From assembly GCA_964247055.1 (NCBI GenBank), contig OZ176054.1:7688001-7752000 (forward strand): a DNA stretch of 64,000 nt, in the 5' to 3' direction. The stretch is from Paragordius varius. Lineage: Eukaryota; Nematomorpha. Positions 22,201 to 37,200 of this stretch are shown one piece after another. The position numbers were made by a program, and so were the translations under genes. The notes under the pieces are model-generated. The model saw nothing but the letters and a program-made list of their open reading frames with translations. It did not search any database and had not been told where the DNA came from. Position 1 is the stretch's first letter; every line of letters begins with the position of its first letter.

Positions 22201-25200
22201 GTTTTTTTATTTTTTAATTGAAATGATATGAAAAACTATAATAATCTCAGTAGTATTAATTCTCACTCGTACACCATAGATTACATTTTTCCTTGCTTAC
22301 ACGAGTTTTATACTAGGTTAATAAAAATGTATTTAAGTTTTTATTATAAACCAATTGAATACACCTTGTATATAATTGTAAGAAAAAAATTATATTGGAT
22401 AGATTTACATCTAAATTTAAATTTCCATATAACCAATTATATTCCTATTCTCGCATATAAACACATAGGTCAAGAGGCCGGATATCGTTCCTACGTTAAT
22501 CAATACGTGCATAATGCATTAGCCCTGAGTAAACAGGCCGCAACTGAGGAGAGAGATAAACGCCGCTATTTATCAAACAAATTTCCTTCGCTGCATAGCT
22601 CGACATCATCAGCGACTTCCTACGATTTCCGATGGCATATGGGAGCGCCTAGTCTTAATCCTGCTAATAATTCATCCCAAAACCATTTTTTACTGTGGAC
22701 CAATGAGGCACAATTGATTCAAATTTTGCGTGCGACAATGATTGCTATTGAATCACGGATCCCTATATCACTTATGCATGGAAGTTGGAAGATTTACAAG
22801 TACTCTCTTTCTTAGATTGTGTTTTATGAATGGACTCTGTAGGGAGAACCAGGACGATTAAAAAATGATTGCTAATTTATTTCCCCTTTTTTCAACACAG
22901 TTTAAACTCGTGTTTTAACTATTGTCTTTTGTTAATTTGAAACATAAATGTTTACATTAATCAAAATATATGACTTTTGATTTTGACAAAATTCTTTATA
23001 ACCAAAACGATTTCGTTAGATCATTTTTTATTCAAAAATATAAGCCACACATCGGTTTCCCTGCTTTTTAGGGTTAATAAAAAAACATTGTTTTTATGTT
23101 ATACCTTTTTATTATTGCAGGGATAAATGGATAAAAGCTATACAAATCTGTACACAGGTCAAAGATTTTTCCTTTGCTTTTGCAATTTTTGAATGTGCAA
23201 TAAGGCCTGTCGTGTTCACCAATACGTGGCAAGAGGGATTGGGTATAAATCTTTTCTCAATGCTTTATACGTTTTCAATAAATTATATTTTTAGAAAAGT
23301 GTTAGTTGAAAGTTTGAGATGTATTTTTTAGAACCTTTAAATAATTTCTCCAAATCATATCAAGTTATTAAATGTTTATTTATAGTTTATAATTAATTTA
23401 TAAACGATATTTTGCCAGGTCACACCCATCTTCGATTATACACTCAGACCGAACGTGATGAAGCCAAAAAGCAGCAAAAATTGGGGTTAACCCATACTCC
23501 AACCTTTGGTAGGCATATTTTTTTGAATTATTTAATACAATAACTTGCTATAAGGATGCCGATTATGAGAAAAGTGTATCGTATTCAACATCATGACTTT
23601 TTTTGAGGGGGAATTAAAATTGGTTTAAATAAAATATAAACTAACATTTAGTCTTTTTTCAATGATATTATATTTGATATTAATCTCATGTACGAAAAAA
23701 ATATTATATATAATTTTCGTTTTTCTCGTTATTTATAAAATACCCCAAGTTAGTAATTAGGAAGATGGACTCAACTTAATTAATTTTAATTAAAAAACTA
23801 GGACCTTATACATAAAATTCACATAAAAGTGCATGATGACATTTTTTTAGTTTATGGGCATTGCTTTTTCTTAAAATCCCATTAGACAGGGGGACCAGCT
23901 ATTTGTGATATTTATGGGCATTAATAAATAATATTTGTAGTAAAGTAATTAATATTAGGAGTAAAGAAATTAATATTAGTGAAAATAAAGAAGAAACAAA
24001 GGGCCATGGTGCACGAGTCATTACCATACTCATTAAATAATAATTATTTTTTACTATTAGTGAAAGAAAGGGCATTTATTGAGTATATTATACCATACTA
24101 CTACTTAATATTCCTTCACTTCATTAGTAAATAGTAAAAAATAATTATATTTGACAGGCATAATAATGCTTACTCATGCACCACTTTGTTTCTTTTTTTA
24201 TTTTCACAAATATTCATTTCTTTACTCCTAATATTAATTTCTTTACTACAAATATTCTTTTATTTAATCCACTGTAATATCTATTATTGTTTTAGATGAT
24301 TTTGATGGCGAGAAGTCAAACACGCCTGTCACCAACAAATCTTTCTATAGCAAAAAATTATCCGCTGCCAATTATGCTCTTTTGTTTAGGGATTACATTG
24401 CCATAGGCAAGCAAATGCAAGAAGATGAAACTCTCATTGTTATGTCTGAAACGGGTGATTCAACCACACCCGGCTATTATTGGATAAAGTATCCCAAATT
24501 CCCTCGTGGACTCCCTCATTCGGTAAATAATGAGTTATTTTATAATTCAAATGTTGCGGAAATCTTGTATAAAACTAGTTTTGTCAATAAGAAAATTTTT
24601 TAGACAGTAAACCGCCATTTATCTATAATTTGTTACAGTATCTATCATTTGAAAATTAATTGATTTATTAACGATTGTTTTACGTCTAGATCTGAATACC
24701 TACCTATTTATATCACATCTATATATTATAAATTAAGGTATGGAAAATGAAGGGTGAATATTATCGGATTATTGGCAGTGGAGGCTGGTTCTGGGTTTCA
24801 AAGACACGAACATTCCCCAAATTCATATCTTGTAACACATCTCATGCAAATACTAAAGGTTAATGATGGAATAATGTTTAATTTTTTAGAAATTTAGTTA
24901 AAATATTCAACATTTATTAAAATAGTTAAAACACACACACAGCTTTTTTTCAATTTTGTTAAAAAATTTATATGCTTTTTAAAAATAATGGATAATTTTA
25001 GAAAAATTTAACCATATAAATTTTGAGATATTGTCATTCCTATGATCATACCTTTAAAAAAATCTAAATTGTAGGAAAATAATAAAAACTTAGTTAACAT
25101 CAAAGATACAGTTTATCACGTATTGATTATTTAATAAATTTTAAAAATTTCATTTTTAAAGTTAACAAACGAACCCTTAATTTGCCACGGGAACTAGTTT

Positions 25201-28200
25201 TTAAAATTGATTACGCAAATTATAAAAAACTATAATTAAACATTTAGTTGATGACAAATTATCCATTGGAACACACTCAGGATTATTCAATGTTTCAGAG
25301 GAATTAATTAAAAAGGCTCCAATATGTACCCAAGACCACATTGCCAATTTTGATCGAACTATTGATGATGTACGGATCGATAAACGTTTTTGCCTAGATT
25401 CTATGCTTGAAATAAAGGAACAAACCCTACAAATAGAAAATGATGCATTAACATCCGATTTAGCTCAATTACATAAAACTTTGGATTCATTGGGTTTTAA
25501 CTTATCGATCGTTGAAGAACATCAACTTACATACTGTAAGATTATGCCTCATTCAAACAACCCTGACCTTTTTTATACGTTTGAGCCCAAGGAATCCTTT
25601 AAGAAACATGAAATTATTAATGGACAACTAGTAGAAGAACAAATAAGTGAAATCGATTCACATACAACGATTGAGGCGGCACCAAAAGAATTATTTTGCG
25701 ATGAGATGAAGACCGCTTTTATTTCGTACTTGAGTAAGTTAGATCGATTAAAGACAAAGTATGAAACCAAACTTTTTCCTACCTCTTTAACTCAGCAGCA
25801 ACCACATTCCCTCTATAATACGCTGCGAGTCTCTATGGGCAAAAAACCTAAATTACGTAAAGTAAGTTATTTATTTGAACGGATGCGATATTGTTATTGT
25901 TGATTAAATATAGAGCTTGATTGGGTTGAATAAAATTTAAAGATTACAAAACAAAGGGGCATTATAAATTTGAAAATTGTAACATTTGCATATAACTATA
26001 GTATACGAAAAACTTATATAGTTTACGATGTAATAATAGTTATATAAATCTAATCTTGAAAAAGTTTTCAGCATGCATAAATGAAAACATAGTTATAAAG
26101 CTAATAGGGCTTTTAAATTCACCTATCTCACCACCATTATTTTTAAAAGTACATTTAAGTTTAACTCAATTTCCTTTTTATAGGTGTACTCAAAATTAGT
26201 CGTACCATTAGGGACCAAATTTATCACCAAGCGTTCACATAAGCGTTCAATTTTCATCGCCGCCGATCATGAATTACGTAGACTTTCTCGTTTCCTTAAT
26301 CATTATTGGCATACTGGACGTTCGGGTCATTTGACAAACACCGTTTTATACGCAAACCCCAAATACTTTGAGGTCCATGGTTTTTCACAAACAGCTAAAT
26401 CTAACACGCTCTTTTGGCCATATCCATGTGCTAGGCCCACACTCAAAACTAGTATTTTACACATTACATACATATATTAAGCTGATATCTTTTAAAAAAA
26501 GTTCAGCACCTAAATTGTCATGAAAAATTATGAAAGCTTTAAAACTAGCCTGTCGGAGGCTGACAGCAAAATACAAAAATAAAAATTTAAATAATAAGAA
26601 CAAAGCGTAGAAACTAAATGACAATAAGATTTTTTTTAATCATTGATGTATCCTACAATTATATAATTTCAATTTTAAAATATATAAATGAGTGTTTTGC
26701 CAAACCTAAAATATAAAGGATGGTTAATTTTATTCAGTATTTTTGTCTTTTCTCTGTATTTTAATTTTACCTATTTCATGATACCAAAATAATTATTTAA
26801 ATGTTCTAAAGCTTGGCGTTATCCAACCACAGTATCCCTAAAATAACACTTATATTGATATATCAGCTAAATGAAAAATTATATTTATAAATTAGAATTT
26901 TTTAGCGTGGCGATATCCAACCTCTCTATCTATAAAAGAAATATGCATTTTTTTTATATATGTTTAAATGTGACATAACATTTCCTACTTTCATTTTTTC
27001 TCTAGCATGGCGATACCGAACCGCACTTGCAAACACCCTTCATACACTTTGCCTTCAACTCAAAATCCTTTACTATGCCATGTTATGGGAGGAGATGTCA
27101 GTTAAAGCACCATCCGGTGGTATTCAAACGGTAACAACCGAAGAGGACATAACCACAACCGAAATTTTACGGAGGACAGAACCGGTTTATCCAGGGGCCG
27201 AAGCCAAATATTTGGTTCGCAAGATTGTTGTCCCCCTAAGTATGGCAAATCAGCTTAAAGAACGTGAACGTTATAACACCAACAACTCCTCAAACATTGC
27301 TAATGCTGCTGCCAGTTTGGGATTATCGGAAAAGGATGTGGATGCCTTAGGGGGTAAGGCTATTATTGATCAATTAGTGCGATTCGCGAAAGCTTGATGT
27401 GATAAATTTGTTGGCTTTTTTAGGAGTTTGGTTAGCTTTTAATGTATTACACTTTTTGTGTCGAGTGCCAAAGTTTGAACCCCTAAGTATGTATTTTTTC
27501 CATTATTAGTGTCACCCCTTGGTAGGCGAGTGTTAAAGCTCTTACAGTCCTGATACAATTTATATCCTTACTATTTAATATTAAAATGGGAAAAAAGTTT
27601 TAAACTGCATATTTTTTGCCAGTTTGATAATACAATGGTTTATTTTTAGAGAAATATCATACATATTTATGATTACGGAGTATTTATATATAGCTATAAT
27701 GATTATTATCAAATTGAACATTGCAATGGAAAATTGATGTATTTTTGCTAAATTTTATTTTTGATTTTATTTGTGATTATTAAATAGACAAATATATTAT
27801 ATATTAATCAGATGTGGTACCGATACGAACAAGCGCTCGTGTTAAAAAAGCATACACCGAACCGGATAAGAATGCCCAGCCAACTGTCTCTGAATATTGG
27901 GTTTCTGAACGTCAACTCCAGCTTTGGCAAATCAAATTATTTCACGATAAGTATAAATTTTCTCATAAGTAAATTTAAAACAACAATTATATTTACGGGA
28001 AGGTAAAAAATATCATTGAAAGAAACACCATTGAGAAAATATTTGAATATATAGTTGGACATTTTATGTAGAGGTAAAACTAATTGATGGTTTTTTTTGT
28101 ATTCATTTATGCATCAATGTCATTTTTTCAAAAGATGCTATCATAATTTGTATTTTTAACATGATATTACATTAACATAGGTTTTTATTTAACATGTCTT

Positions 28201-31200
28201 TTATGGTTTTTTCCTTCACCCTTTTTAAATTAATTTATCGAATAAAATGATCATATCTTTTAATTATTTTTGCTCTCTATAAATTAGATTAGAGAAATCG
28301 GTTCAATCTCAACAACAATCTCTCTATGATGAGCAACAAAGAGCGGCCGCTCGCTTATCAATTTTATCGGCTTATGAGTCGAAATCAACCAATTTTAGGT
28401 TATTTTTAACATTTTTTAGGTTAGGATTTTGTGTTTGTCGGGTAACTTTAGGAGTTGGTTTTTTTTCAATAGAATTTCAATTTTTCCAAGAAACCTTCTT
28501 TCAAAGGATTAAAATTTTCTTTTTCTCACAATTATTGTGCAAGCTACCGGAAGACAAACAACAAACATTCACTCAATCATAGTTTTTGGAATTTGTGTAA
28601 ATTTTTATCTAATAATGTGAAGGACCTGAAACATTGGGGAATTTTGGACAAAAAACTGACAACTAAAGTTACCTTTATTTATCTTTTCTTTCTACAAAAC
28701 TTTACTTCACACACCTCTTGAGTAAAACAGTCAGAGGTGTGTAAATATATACGCGCATGTCAATTTACGAAAAGAGTTTGATATACCGTTGTGGTGGAAG
28801 GATTGTAAATTGTGTGTCAATCTTACCATTCGCGTTTAATAACTCTTAGTAGTAATTGTGTCTATGCGTTTAAAACAACTTGGCTTGACGGGGTTGTCAC
28901 CGTGCTCTTTACTCAATGCTTTTTGTGAGAATATGTCAGAAAAAATCATACAATACATACATTCATCTTTAATCATTTCATTGATGTTCACTATCCTTCC
29001 TTCTCACACAAAGAACCTTGAATAGGAAAAAATTAAAATTTGATCTCATTTAAAACTTTTGCCCTAGCTTTTTACATACAACAATAACAATAGCGGATCG
29101 CGTAAAAACTACACTAATCCATTTTCCCCCTTTTGGGCACCTCCTTCTGTTAAGGGATAAACCAAATTCCAAAAACTATCATTGATTGTGTGTTGTGCTT
29201 GTTTCTGGAAGCAACATTTGTATCTTTTAAGAAAAAAATACCTTTTAAAACCTATTGATTAACCTATTTATTTGAAGAGGGAAAAACATGAATTCAGTGA
29301 GTTCCCATATTTCAAATACTAATAATAATGCCAATATGATTAATAATAACGTTATTTTACTCAAACAAAACAGTGGTGGTGCCCAAAATTCTGTGTTGTT
29401 ACAACAAAACACCCTAAATCTTACCAACTCGCCATCATTGCTAATGGCAACCAGCAATAATAATAATCAATTTAAACTTCAACTCAATGGTAATGTCAAC
29501 AATGACATAATAAATAATACGGCCAATAAGTTTGGGGGAGATGGATTAGTGCGAAGTGGACTTGTTAATAACCCCAATAATAACGCCATAATACAAGTAT
29601 CAGGAAATCGATTGATATCTATCCCGGCAAATGCCGCAAATCAAAGCAATGGTGGTGGCATTCAAATACATCAACAACAGCAGCAAATAGGGTCTAATCC
29701 AATTAACAGAGGTACATTTATTTAAGTTTGTGAGAAACATTATGTAAAATGTTAGTCAATTACCGTATGATATAAAACAAATTTTGTCCATAAATAAATA
29801 AGATTTATGTTGTAAGATAGAAAAAATTTTAAATTTAAGCATTTGTTGCTTTTCACCCATACCTTACTGTATTGCCAATTGGCATATTATAAATTGACGA
29901 ACATTAATGTGCATACCGTATTTATCAATTTTCTACCAATTTTTGGCTTTTGCATACAGTTAAATTATTTTTTCCAAAAAATATAGTTAATTTAAACGCA
30001 TTAAATACTTTGCGGATAAATAATAATACGATTGGTGGAAATCAAACTGCCCAAACTCTGGCTGGTATTCGCATAAATACTCCTCAGACAGGAACAGTTC
30101 CAAACACAATAAATATTCGTTCAGTGGCCACCGGTAAATTATTTGCAAAAATTAAAATATTTTCAATAACTATTGATCATTTTGTTTCTCAAGGAACCAA
30201 TTTTAATTTCATTTTATTCCCAATTTGAATACGTAAAATATTAAAATATGTACAAAATATCGCATTAACACGATTTTTATTTTTAACATTTGAAACTAAT
30301 GGTTTTTCAATAAAGTTATTTTTTACAAAAGCTAAAAAACTAGTTTTTTTATATCAAATAATGTTGATTGAAATCCTTGTTTAAAATATGTAGGGTCACA
30401 ACTTGTACGATTGCCCGATGGACGCCTTCAACTCCTTCAAATTTCTGGTGGGACCACCCCCGCCAATGCTATTGTAAGACAACAAAATATTCAACCACCA
30501 GGAACTCAACAAAGAATCGTTTTAACTGGACAGCCAAGGTTATTTGCCATTCTTGAAATTTTTTATAGGCAGCGGTTTATTATTCATTAGATTGTTAACA
30601 TAAAAGTATAAATTGTGTCTGTAAATGTATGAAAATTACATATAAAACAATAAAAATTAATATACATCAACCTTTGACTGAAATTTGCGCTAATTAGTAT
30701 GAACACTCTTTAAATTTACTTTTGCCTTACACATAGTTTATATTGATATGAGAACACAGCTATTCAAACATTTGTTTCATATGAGAACTAGAACACAAAA
30801 TTAGTCTTAAAATACGATTGATAAACACTTGCTTTATGTTTTTGGTTTAATTTAAATTTTATTAAAAGGATTGAAACCATGCAATCTTTATATCTAAATT
30901 AAATTTCGAACCAATTTTAGACTAAGTACAAATTTATAAATTAATAAATAGATAAAAAGAAATCAATTATGTCAACCCAATTTTATTTTTGTGTTGATCC
31001 GAAGAAGTTGGAGCCATCTACCAAAAATTCATTAATAAATTTATTAATAATTTTAATGATATTAATTGCATCATACATATTATTCTAAAATAATAACTTT
31101 TTTTGTGTAATATCACACACAGGTATTTGAGTGGGAATGGTCCATTTACTGCTTCATCTCGACCACAAACGGCCACAAACATGAATCAATTGATGATGAC

Positions 31201-34200
31201 TAACAACAATAATAATAATAATCGATTATTTGCAAACACAGCAGCTCCTCAACGCTTCCCCAACAACCTAAACGCGAACAACAATCAACAACAGCAATTG
31301 TTGTTTCAACAACAGCAAAGGCTAATGAATAATCCCAATGTTAATATTGTACGACAACAAAAACAGCAAATACCACCACCCTCCTCATCCATTATTCGTT
31401 TTACGGGTGGAGGTGGGGGTGTTCAACAACAATCTTCGCCTCTTAAGGTTCTTCATGGGGGACTTGGAACAACCGCTGGAATTCTTAATAGTCAATTTCG
31501 TACCACAAATTCTAATGTATGATATATTTTTTAGGAATATAGTTTATTGTGTGTTGGTGATTTAGTGTAACTTTTTCTTATAATTGACACCTTTAACTTT
31601 TAGTTAAAATAAAGATTTTTTAGTGTTTTATTTATCTAATCAAGATCTTTGATCATGTCCCTTTAAAGAAATTTTATTTAAATGTCACAAAAATATTTAT
31701 TGTAATAAACATATTTTGTTAGCAATCTTATAAAAATTGTTTATACACTTATCCAGTTACATAATATATTGTTTTCATTTAGCTCATAGCTAATGAAAAG
31801 CAAGCTGCATTGGCCGGTTTTAACAAATATCAAATACAATTGAATCAAGAAAATTTGGCTCACCTTTCTGATGGAATAGGCGAAGACCGGAATTTTGAAC
31901 TAACGCCTCAAATGACGCAAAAAAGTTTTTTTTACATTAAAATATGGTTTTAAATGTTGCATAATATAAATTATTTATTACACAAAATAGCGAAAAATTT
32001 ACATATACTACAGGTTTTTGAATTACCAATTAAAAGATCCTTATTTAACATTTTATTGTCATTTACAATTTTAACTTTTATTTTATTTATATTATGATAA
32101 AATTATGATATGATTTTTCTATGAAAGCCATCCTTAAATTTATAAAACCCATTTTTATGTGCAATTTTTATTTATATTATAAAGTTATGATATGATTTTT
32201 TTATGAAAGCCAGCCATCCTTAAATTTATATAACCCATTTTTATATATTCATTCTCTTTTAGTATTGAATCAAGCCATGCTGAGTACGACAGATCCAAAC
32301 GTTCAGGGTAAATTGGTAGCTTTTCAAAAGGCTCATCAAAAATCGCAACAAGCACAACATCAACAACAAATTTCATCTATGCAACAAAACATTAATGCCC
32401 ACTCTAAGGAACAAATCATCAAAGAGTTAAGAGAAAAACAAGGGTTCTATGCCCAACGCCACGCTATGCAAAGGTATACATTTTCCGAAAAATGTACCTT
32501 TGCAGTATTTTATTGCATTTAATCACCATTTTTTAATTGTTTTTTTTTGTATCAATGCTAATGTTTTAGGTCTCAAAATTATTAATATTTTGAAAAGTAA
32601 TTTTTTGGAAAATACTTGTTTGCCGTAAACTTTTTTTTCGTTAACAAATTTTTCGGCTCGGAATTAAAATATCTAATTTGTTATATGTTGATAATAATAA
32701 AAAATTTAAAAAAATAATGGTTTAAACATTTTTGGCATATGCATATACAAAATTCGAATAATTTTGATAATATTAACACCTTTCCTTTAAATTTATATAT
32801 GTTGTAAAATAATGTTTCCACTGATTTTTTTTCTAGACAAGCAATTGCCTGTCTTGTCCTTAAATCGTTGGTGGATACGGTTGTTAGACACGAGGAAATT
32901 GAAAAAGCATCCAATATGATGACATTACCCACTTTGTTGTCTAAAACGGAGTATGACATTGTGGTACATGAAAAAACCTCGGTCCAATTGAAACATTTGG
33001 ATTTGCAGGTATTACGAAATAACCTCATTTAACCCCATCTTACAGTCTGAGTAATAAATAAATTGCTACGTTTTTATAAAATGTTGCGATATTATAGCAT
33101 TTGTATATAATACAGAGAATATTAGTAGAAAGAAGCAATAAAAGGCAATAAAAATAATTTTTTCCAAGACTTTATTAATTTAATAGGTTTTTTAAAGTGT
33201 ATTTTTACTAACACTGTAAACAATATTTCATTATATTTTAGCAACGATTGAATAAATACAAAGACGGTTTACGCAGGGACATATTGAAAAAGAGAAACAG
33301 GCTGGAATACAACTTGCAAAAGGACGTTGAAGTATAACATGGATATATTTTATAAAATACCTTTTAAGTATATTCATATTTATTCAAATAACTATTTTTT
33401 ATCTGTAGCATGAGTTAATGGATATGAGGAACGAATTGCTAATGAAAAAGAATGCGAAACGGAAATCTAATTACAGTGTTGGATCTTCAAGAAACACCAA
33501 AAAATCTAAAAAGTACACCTATTTCATAATTTTTACATTCAGATCATATTATACATGTAAATAATAAATTTTATTTAACTGTATTATATGAATTTTGATT
33601 GTTTGAGAGTTTTTTTTACTGGTTATGCTAAAAGCCGTCTCATTTATACCGGTCATTCATTTCATTTTTGGCTACATTCCCCCGTATAATTCAAAAATTT
33701 AAGAATATATTACATATTTTTGACTGTAAAACCACTAATAATCCACTTGTTTTCTTATTTTAAATTATTTCAGTCATTGTTTAAAAACGTGAAGGTAGGT
33801 GTCGACTTTTGCATTGTGCGTGTAGTGTGCCACAGTTCGAAACCCGAAACAGTCCTGTGATGGCGAATAGTTAAAACTTTCACAAGTTCTGATCGCCCGT
33901 AAAAAAACTGTCCCAGGGGCTTTAACATGCATGCCGCATGCGATTTTTTTGTATGGCCTGCAAAAAATTATAAGTTAACATAAAATAATAGTTTTTAATA
34001 TAAATTTTACGAATCGGAAAAAAATTCAATCTTTTAATATTTGAGCCTCATACAAATCTATTAGCGGCGCTCGCAAACACCCTTAATCAGAGGTACTCAT
34101 TAAAATAATTTAAAGGGCCTCGTCAAAGAGTATTTATTTTATCCCGAGGGTGAATAATTTAGTGCCATAAAAAGCGCTATTTTTAGGATTACTTCTATAA

Positions 34201-37200
34201 ATTATACATTTTGTTTGGCCCTTTATCTAGTAGTAGTAGTCGCCGTCGTCGTTCTAAGCAACAATCATTTGATCACAGCAGCCATCACCATTTCGATGAT
34301 GAGGACGATGATGAGGAGGAGTACGATACAGAAGCTGAGGAACAGTATTTACGAGAACAACAAGCTTACAGCTCCAACGATGACGAGGAACCGTACGACG
34401 AAGATTTCGGCGGCCCTGATGACGATGACAGCAGTCTCATGGGTGGACCTGAAGATAATAACAACAACGATGATTACATGATGAGTGAAGATCGGCTGTT
34501 GGCTAATGCCAATCTCCTGCTATCATCGACTAGAAATCGTCGCCATGGCAACGAGCCACCACCCTATGACGACGACGACATGGTTGATGGGGAGGAAGGA
34601 CCGCTCTATTCACTCCATCATCAATCTACTGCTGCAGCAACTGCTGCGAAACGTGGAGGACCATCTGCAGGCACAACACAAAAATCTACTACAGGTACAC
34701 ATTTACTTGTTTTAATGACATTTTCTAGTTTAGTAAGTAAGCTCTATATGCGATTATAGACTCTGAGCTTATCTAATAATTATGTTAATAAAGCTCAATT
34801 TATGTTAAAGGCGTCTAAAGGTGAGTCTACGTTCACACAAACTTATTAGTTTTTGGTTAATTTGGAAAGACCTCGTAAAAATAATTTTCCACTGTAATAC
34901 GTTAAATTTCATATCATAGGTGTTTGATTTCAACGATAATTCTCTACTTTAATAGTTATAATCTGATATTATATGCACTCATTTTCATTAATAAAAGTTT
35001 TTATGGATTTTTACAATTTTGTAGTTAAACAAAAAATGGCTGATTCATCAAGACATGATTCCAAAAAGAAAGTATCTAGTGCCTCTTCCAAGGATACGAT
35101 TGGTAAGTATATAATATTGCTTAATACTATAAGAATTGATCATCTACAATGTGTTATGTATATATATATATATATACGATTATATAGCACGTGGAAAAAT
35201 ATCCATGTTTGGACGTAGAAAATTATCATCATCAAACACGACGACAGGCAGTAAAAAGGGCTCATCATCAATGACCAACGATAAACTTTTGAAGCAATCC
35301 AAACAAAGGTCATCATCATCAACTTACTATCATGAAGACGACAATGAACCAAATGAGTTTGGAATGGAAATGGATGATATGGACCAAGATGGTTTGTTAC
35401 CAGATGGAGCCGAATATGAAGATGATCTTGATAGGTACGTTTTTTTTCAATTTTGAAATATTACCAATTACACGTTTTTAAAAATGGAAAAAATTGGTAT
35501 AAAACGAGACTTGTGCTCGAAAAATATTAAACCGCTCCTATGGTTAATGAATGCAGTCTTTACTGGATTAACCAGAACAAATTTAATTAAATTTTGTTCT
35601 AAATATAGCGTTAATAAAGCATTATGGTCAATCTTAAACCATTTTGGTTTAGAGATTAACATGTTATGACCCATTTCAAAGATACCTCTAGATTTTCTTT
35701 AATTTGTTATTGAAATTAAAAAAATGAAATTATATTTCCTATGCAGCATGGGTGAAGATGAACGAGATGAATTTGGAGAACCAAAGGATGCCCTCATGGC
35801 TAAGGTACAAAAAGCCATTTCCAACAACAAGAAAAAACGCAACAATTTAATTTTTACTGGTAAACGATCTCAAAAACATGATATTAACGAGGAAGACGGA
35901 ACCGATGATAACGCTCTTTATTGCATATGTCAAACTCGATATGATCCCACCAGGTATAACATAACATTTTGACAAATTTTGCGATATATTAGAGACAGTT
36001 TTATTACTATAATGTTTTAATATAATTGTCATCAGCATACTTCAAATATAAAATCCATACGATTTATATAGGGTGTATCTGCTCCCTAAGGATTCCAATT
36101 GTGAACAAATACACATGTCATTATTGACAATATGACCCTTTTTTCTAGAAAAATATATAAAATTTAATTAATATGGTCCGAAATGCTATTAATATAAAAT
36201 TGAATAATAGATAATAATAATATATTACAGATAAAAATAAATAAGATATGATATCTTATTTTTTACACATTATTTGTATCGTAACCTTTTACCGCCGATC
36301 ATAACCCAAAAATTAGGTCTTGTTTAAAAATTTGATGATTAGCAAAAGCTAATACTTTAGCGTTGCTGCTTTTTTTAAAAAAGGTTCATTATGATTGTGG
36401 CAGGCAATAGATTATTAATAGTTTTATAGATAAATTTTGCAATACATGTTTTATATTATTATTATTATACACAAAAAAACAGATTTTATATTGGATGTGA
36501 TCGCTGTTCCAATTGGTTCCATGGTGAATGCGTAAACATAACACCCAAAGAAGCCAAACTTATGGATAGTTATGTGTGTTTGGATTGTAAGCTTAAAGCT
36601 ACCCGTACTCCCCCCACAACTCTTCCCACGACAACTGGTCTCACCTCATCATCCAAGAGCAGTAGGCGATCAAATAATGCCACGTCTGCAACTAATAATG
36701 TTGTACCTTCCTCAAGTAAAGAAAGTATTATATTTTTTTAAACCCTTTTTTTGTGGATTGATAAAAAGAAATAAGAGAATATAAATAAACATAAATGGAC
36801 AAAACTAAACTTTACAAATTTATCCTGTAGTCTTTATCTGTTCACTGTGAGTAACTATACACTGCTAATTTTCCATAAGAGAATTATAATTATTGATAAA
36901 TGCGAAAAAGCGGGTAAAATAATAACTTTAAGCGACGTTGCTCTATGAACTATTTGGCAATAATTATTGAAAAACTAGCAATGTATTAGGAGACAATTCT
37001 CATATAAAGACCATGGAAATTATATAACTCATTGTTTTGGGTTGAAAAAATAAAGGATGTAAATTGGTAACCTACTTACCTATATGTCATTTAACACTGT
37101 ATTATAAGTTAATAAATAATATGAAATATATGGTATTTACATCAAAAAATATTAGTTTTATTTATATTTGTAATTGATTTCCAAATCTGTTTTTTTATCA

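Larger units (their letters stand above)
22469..28398 (+). other. BPTF middle conserved blocks
   Basis: Exons with blocks shared with animal [12 protein letters not shown] and [10 protein letters not shown] (22469), [12 protein letters not shown] and [12 protein letters not shown] (23121), [15 protein letters not shown] (23419), [12 protein letters not shown] (24296), [20 protein letters not shown] (24738), [20 protein letters not shown] and [12 protein letters not shown] (26184), [12 protein letters not shown] and [14 protein letters not shown] (27006), [19 protein letters not shown] (27812) and a Gln-rich helix (28288). The long exon 25248-25861 is less conserved and partly coiled. Confidence 0.88.

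Noticed and set aside
22228-22468. N-terminal half of a 195-codon ORF before the BPTF block
   Set aside because: The conserved BPTF sequence starts after the ACATAG acceptor at 22469; the part before it is AT-rich intron that happens to be open.
28399-28580. Extension of the BPTF exon 28288-28398 in the same open frame
   Set aside because: The extension is Phe/Leu-rich and unlike BPTF; the donor at 28399 gives a phase that fits the next exon.
34215-34715. Long plus-strand ORFs in another frame of the acidic BPTF exon
   Set aside because: Shadows of the GAT/GAC/GAG-rich coding frame; only one frame joins both neighbours in phase.
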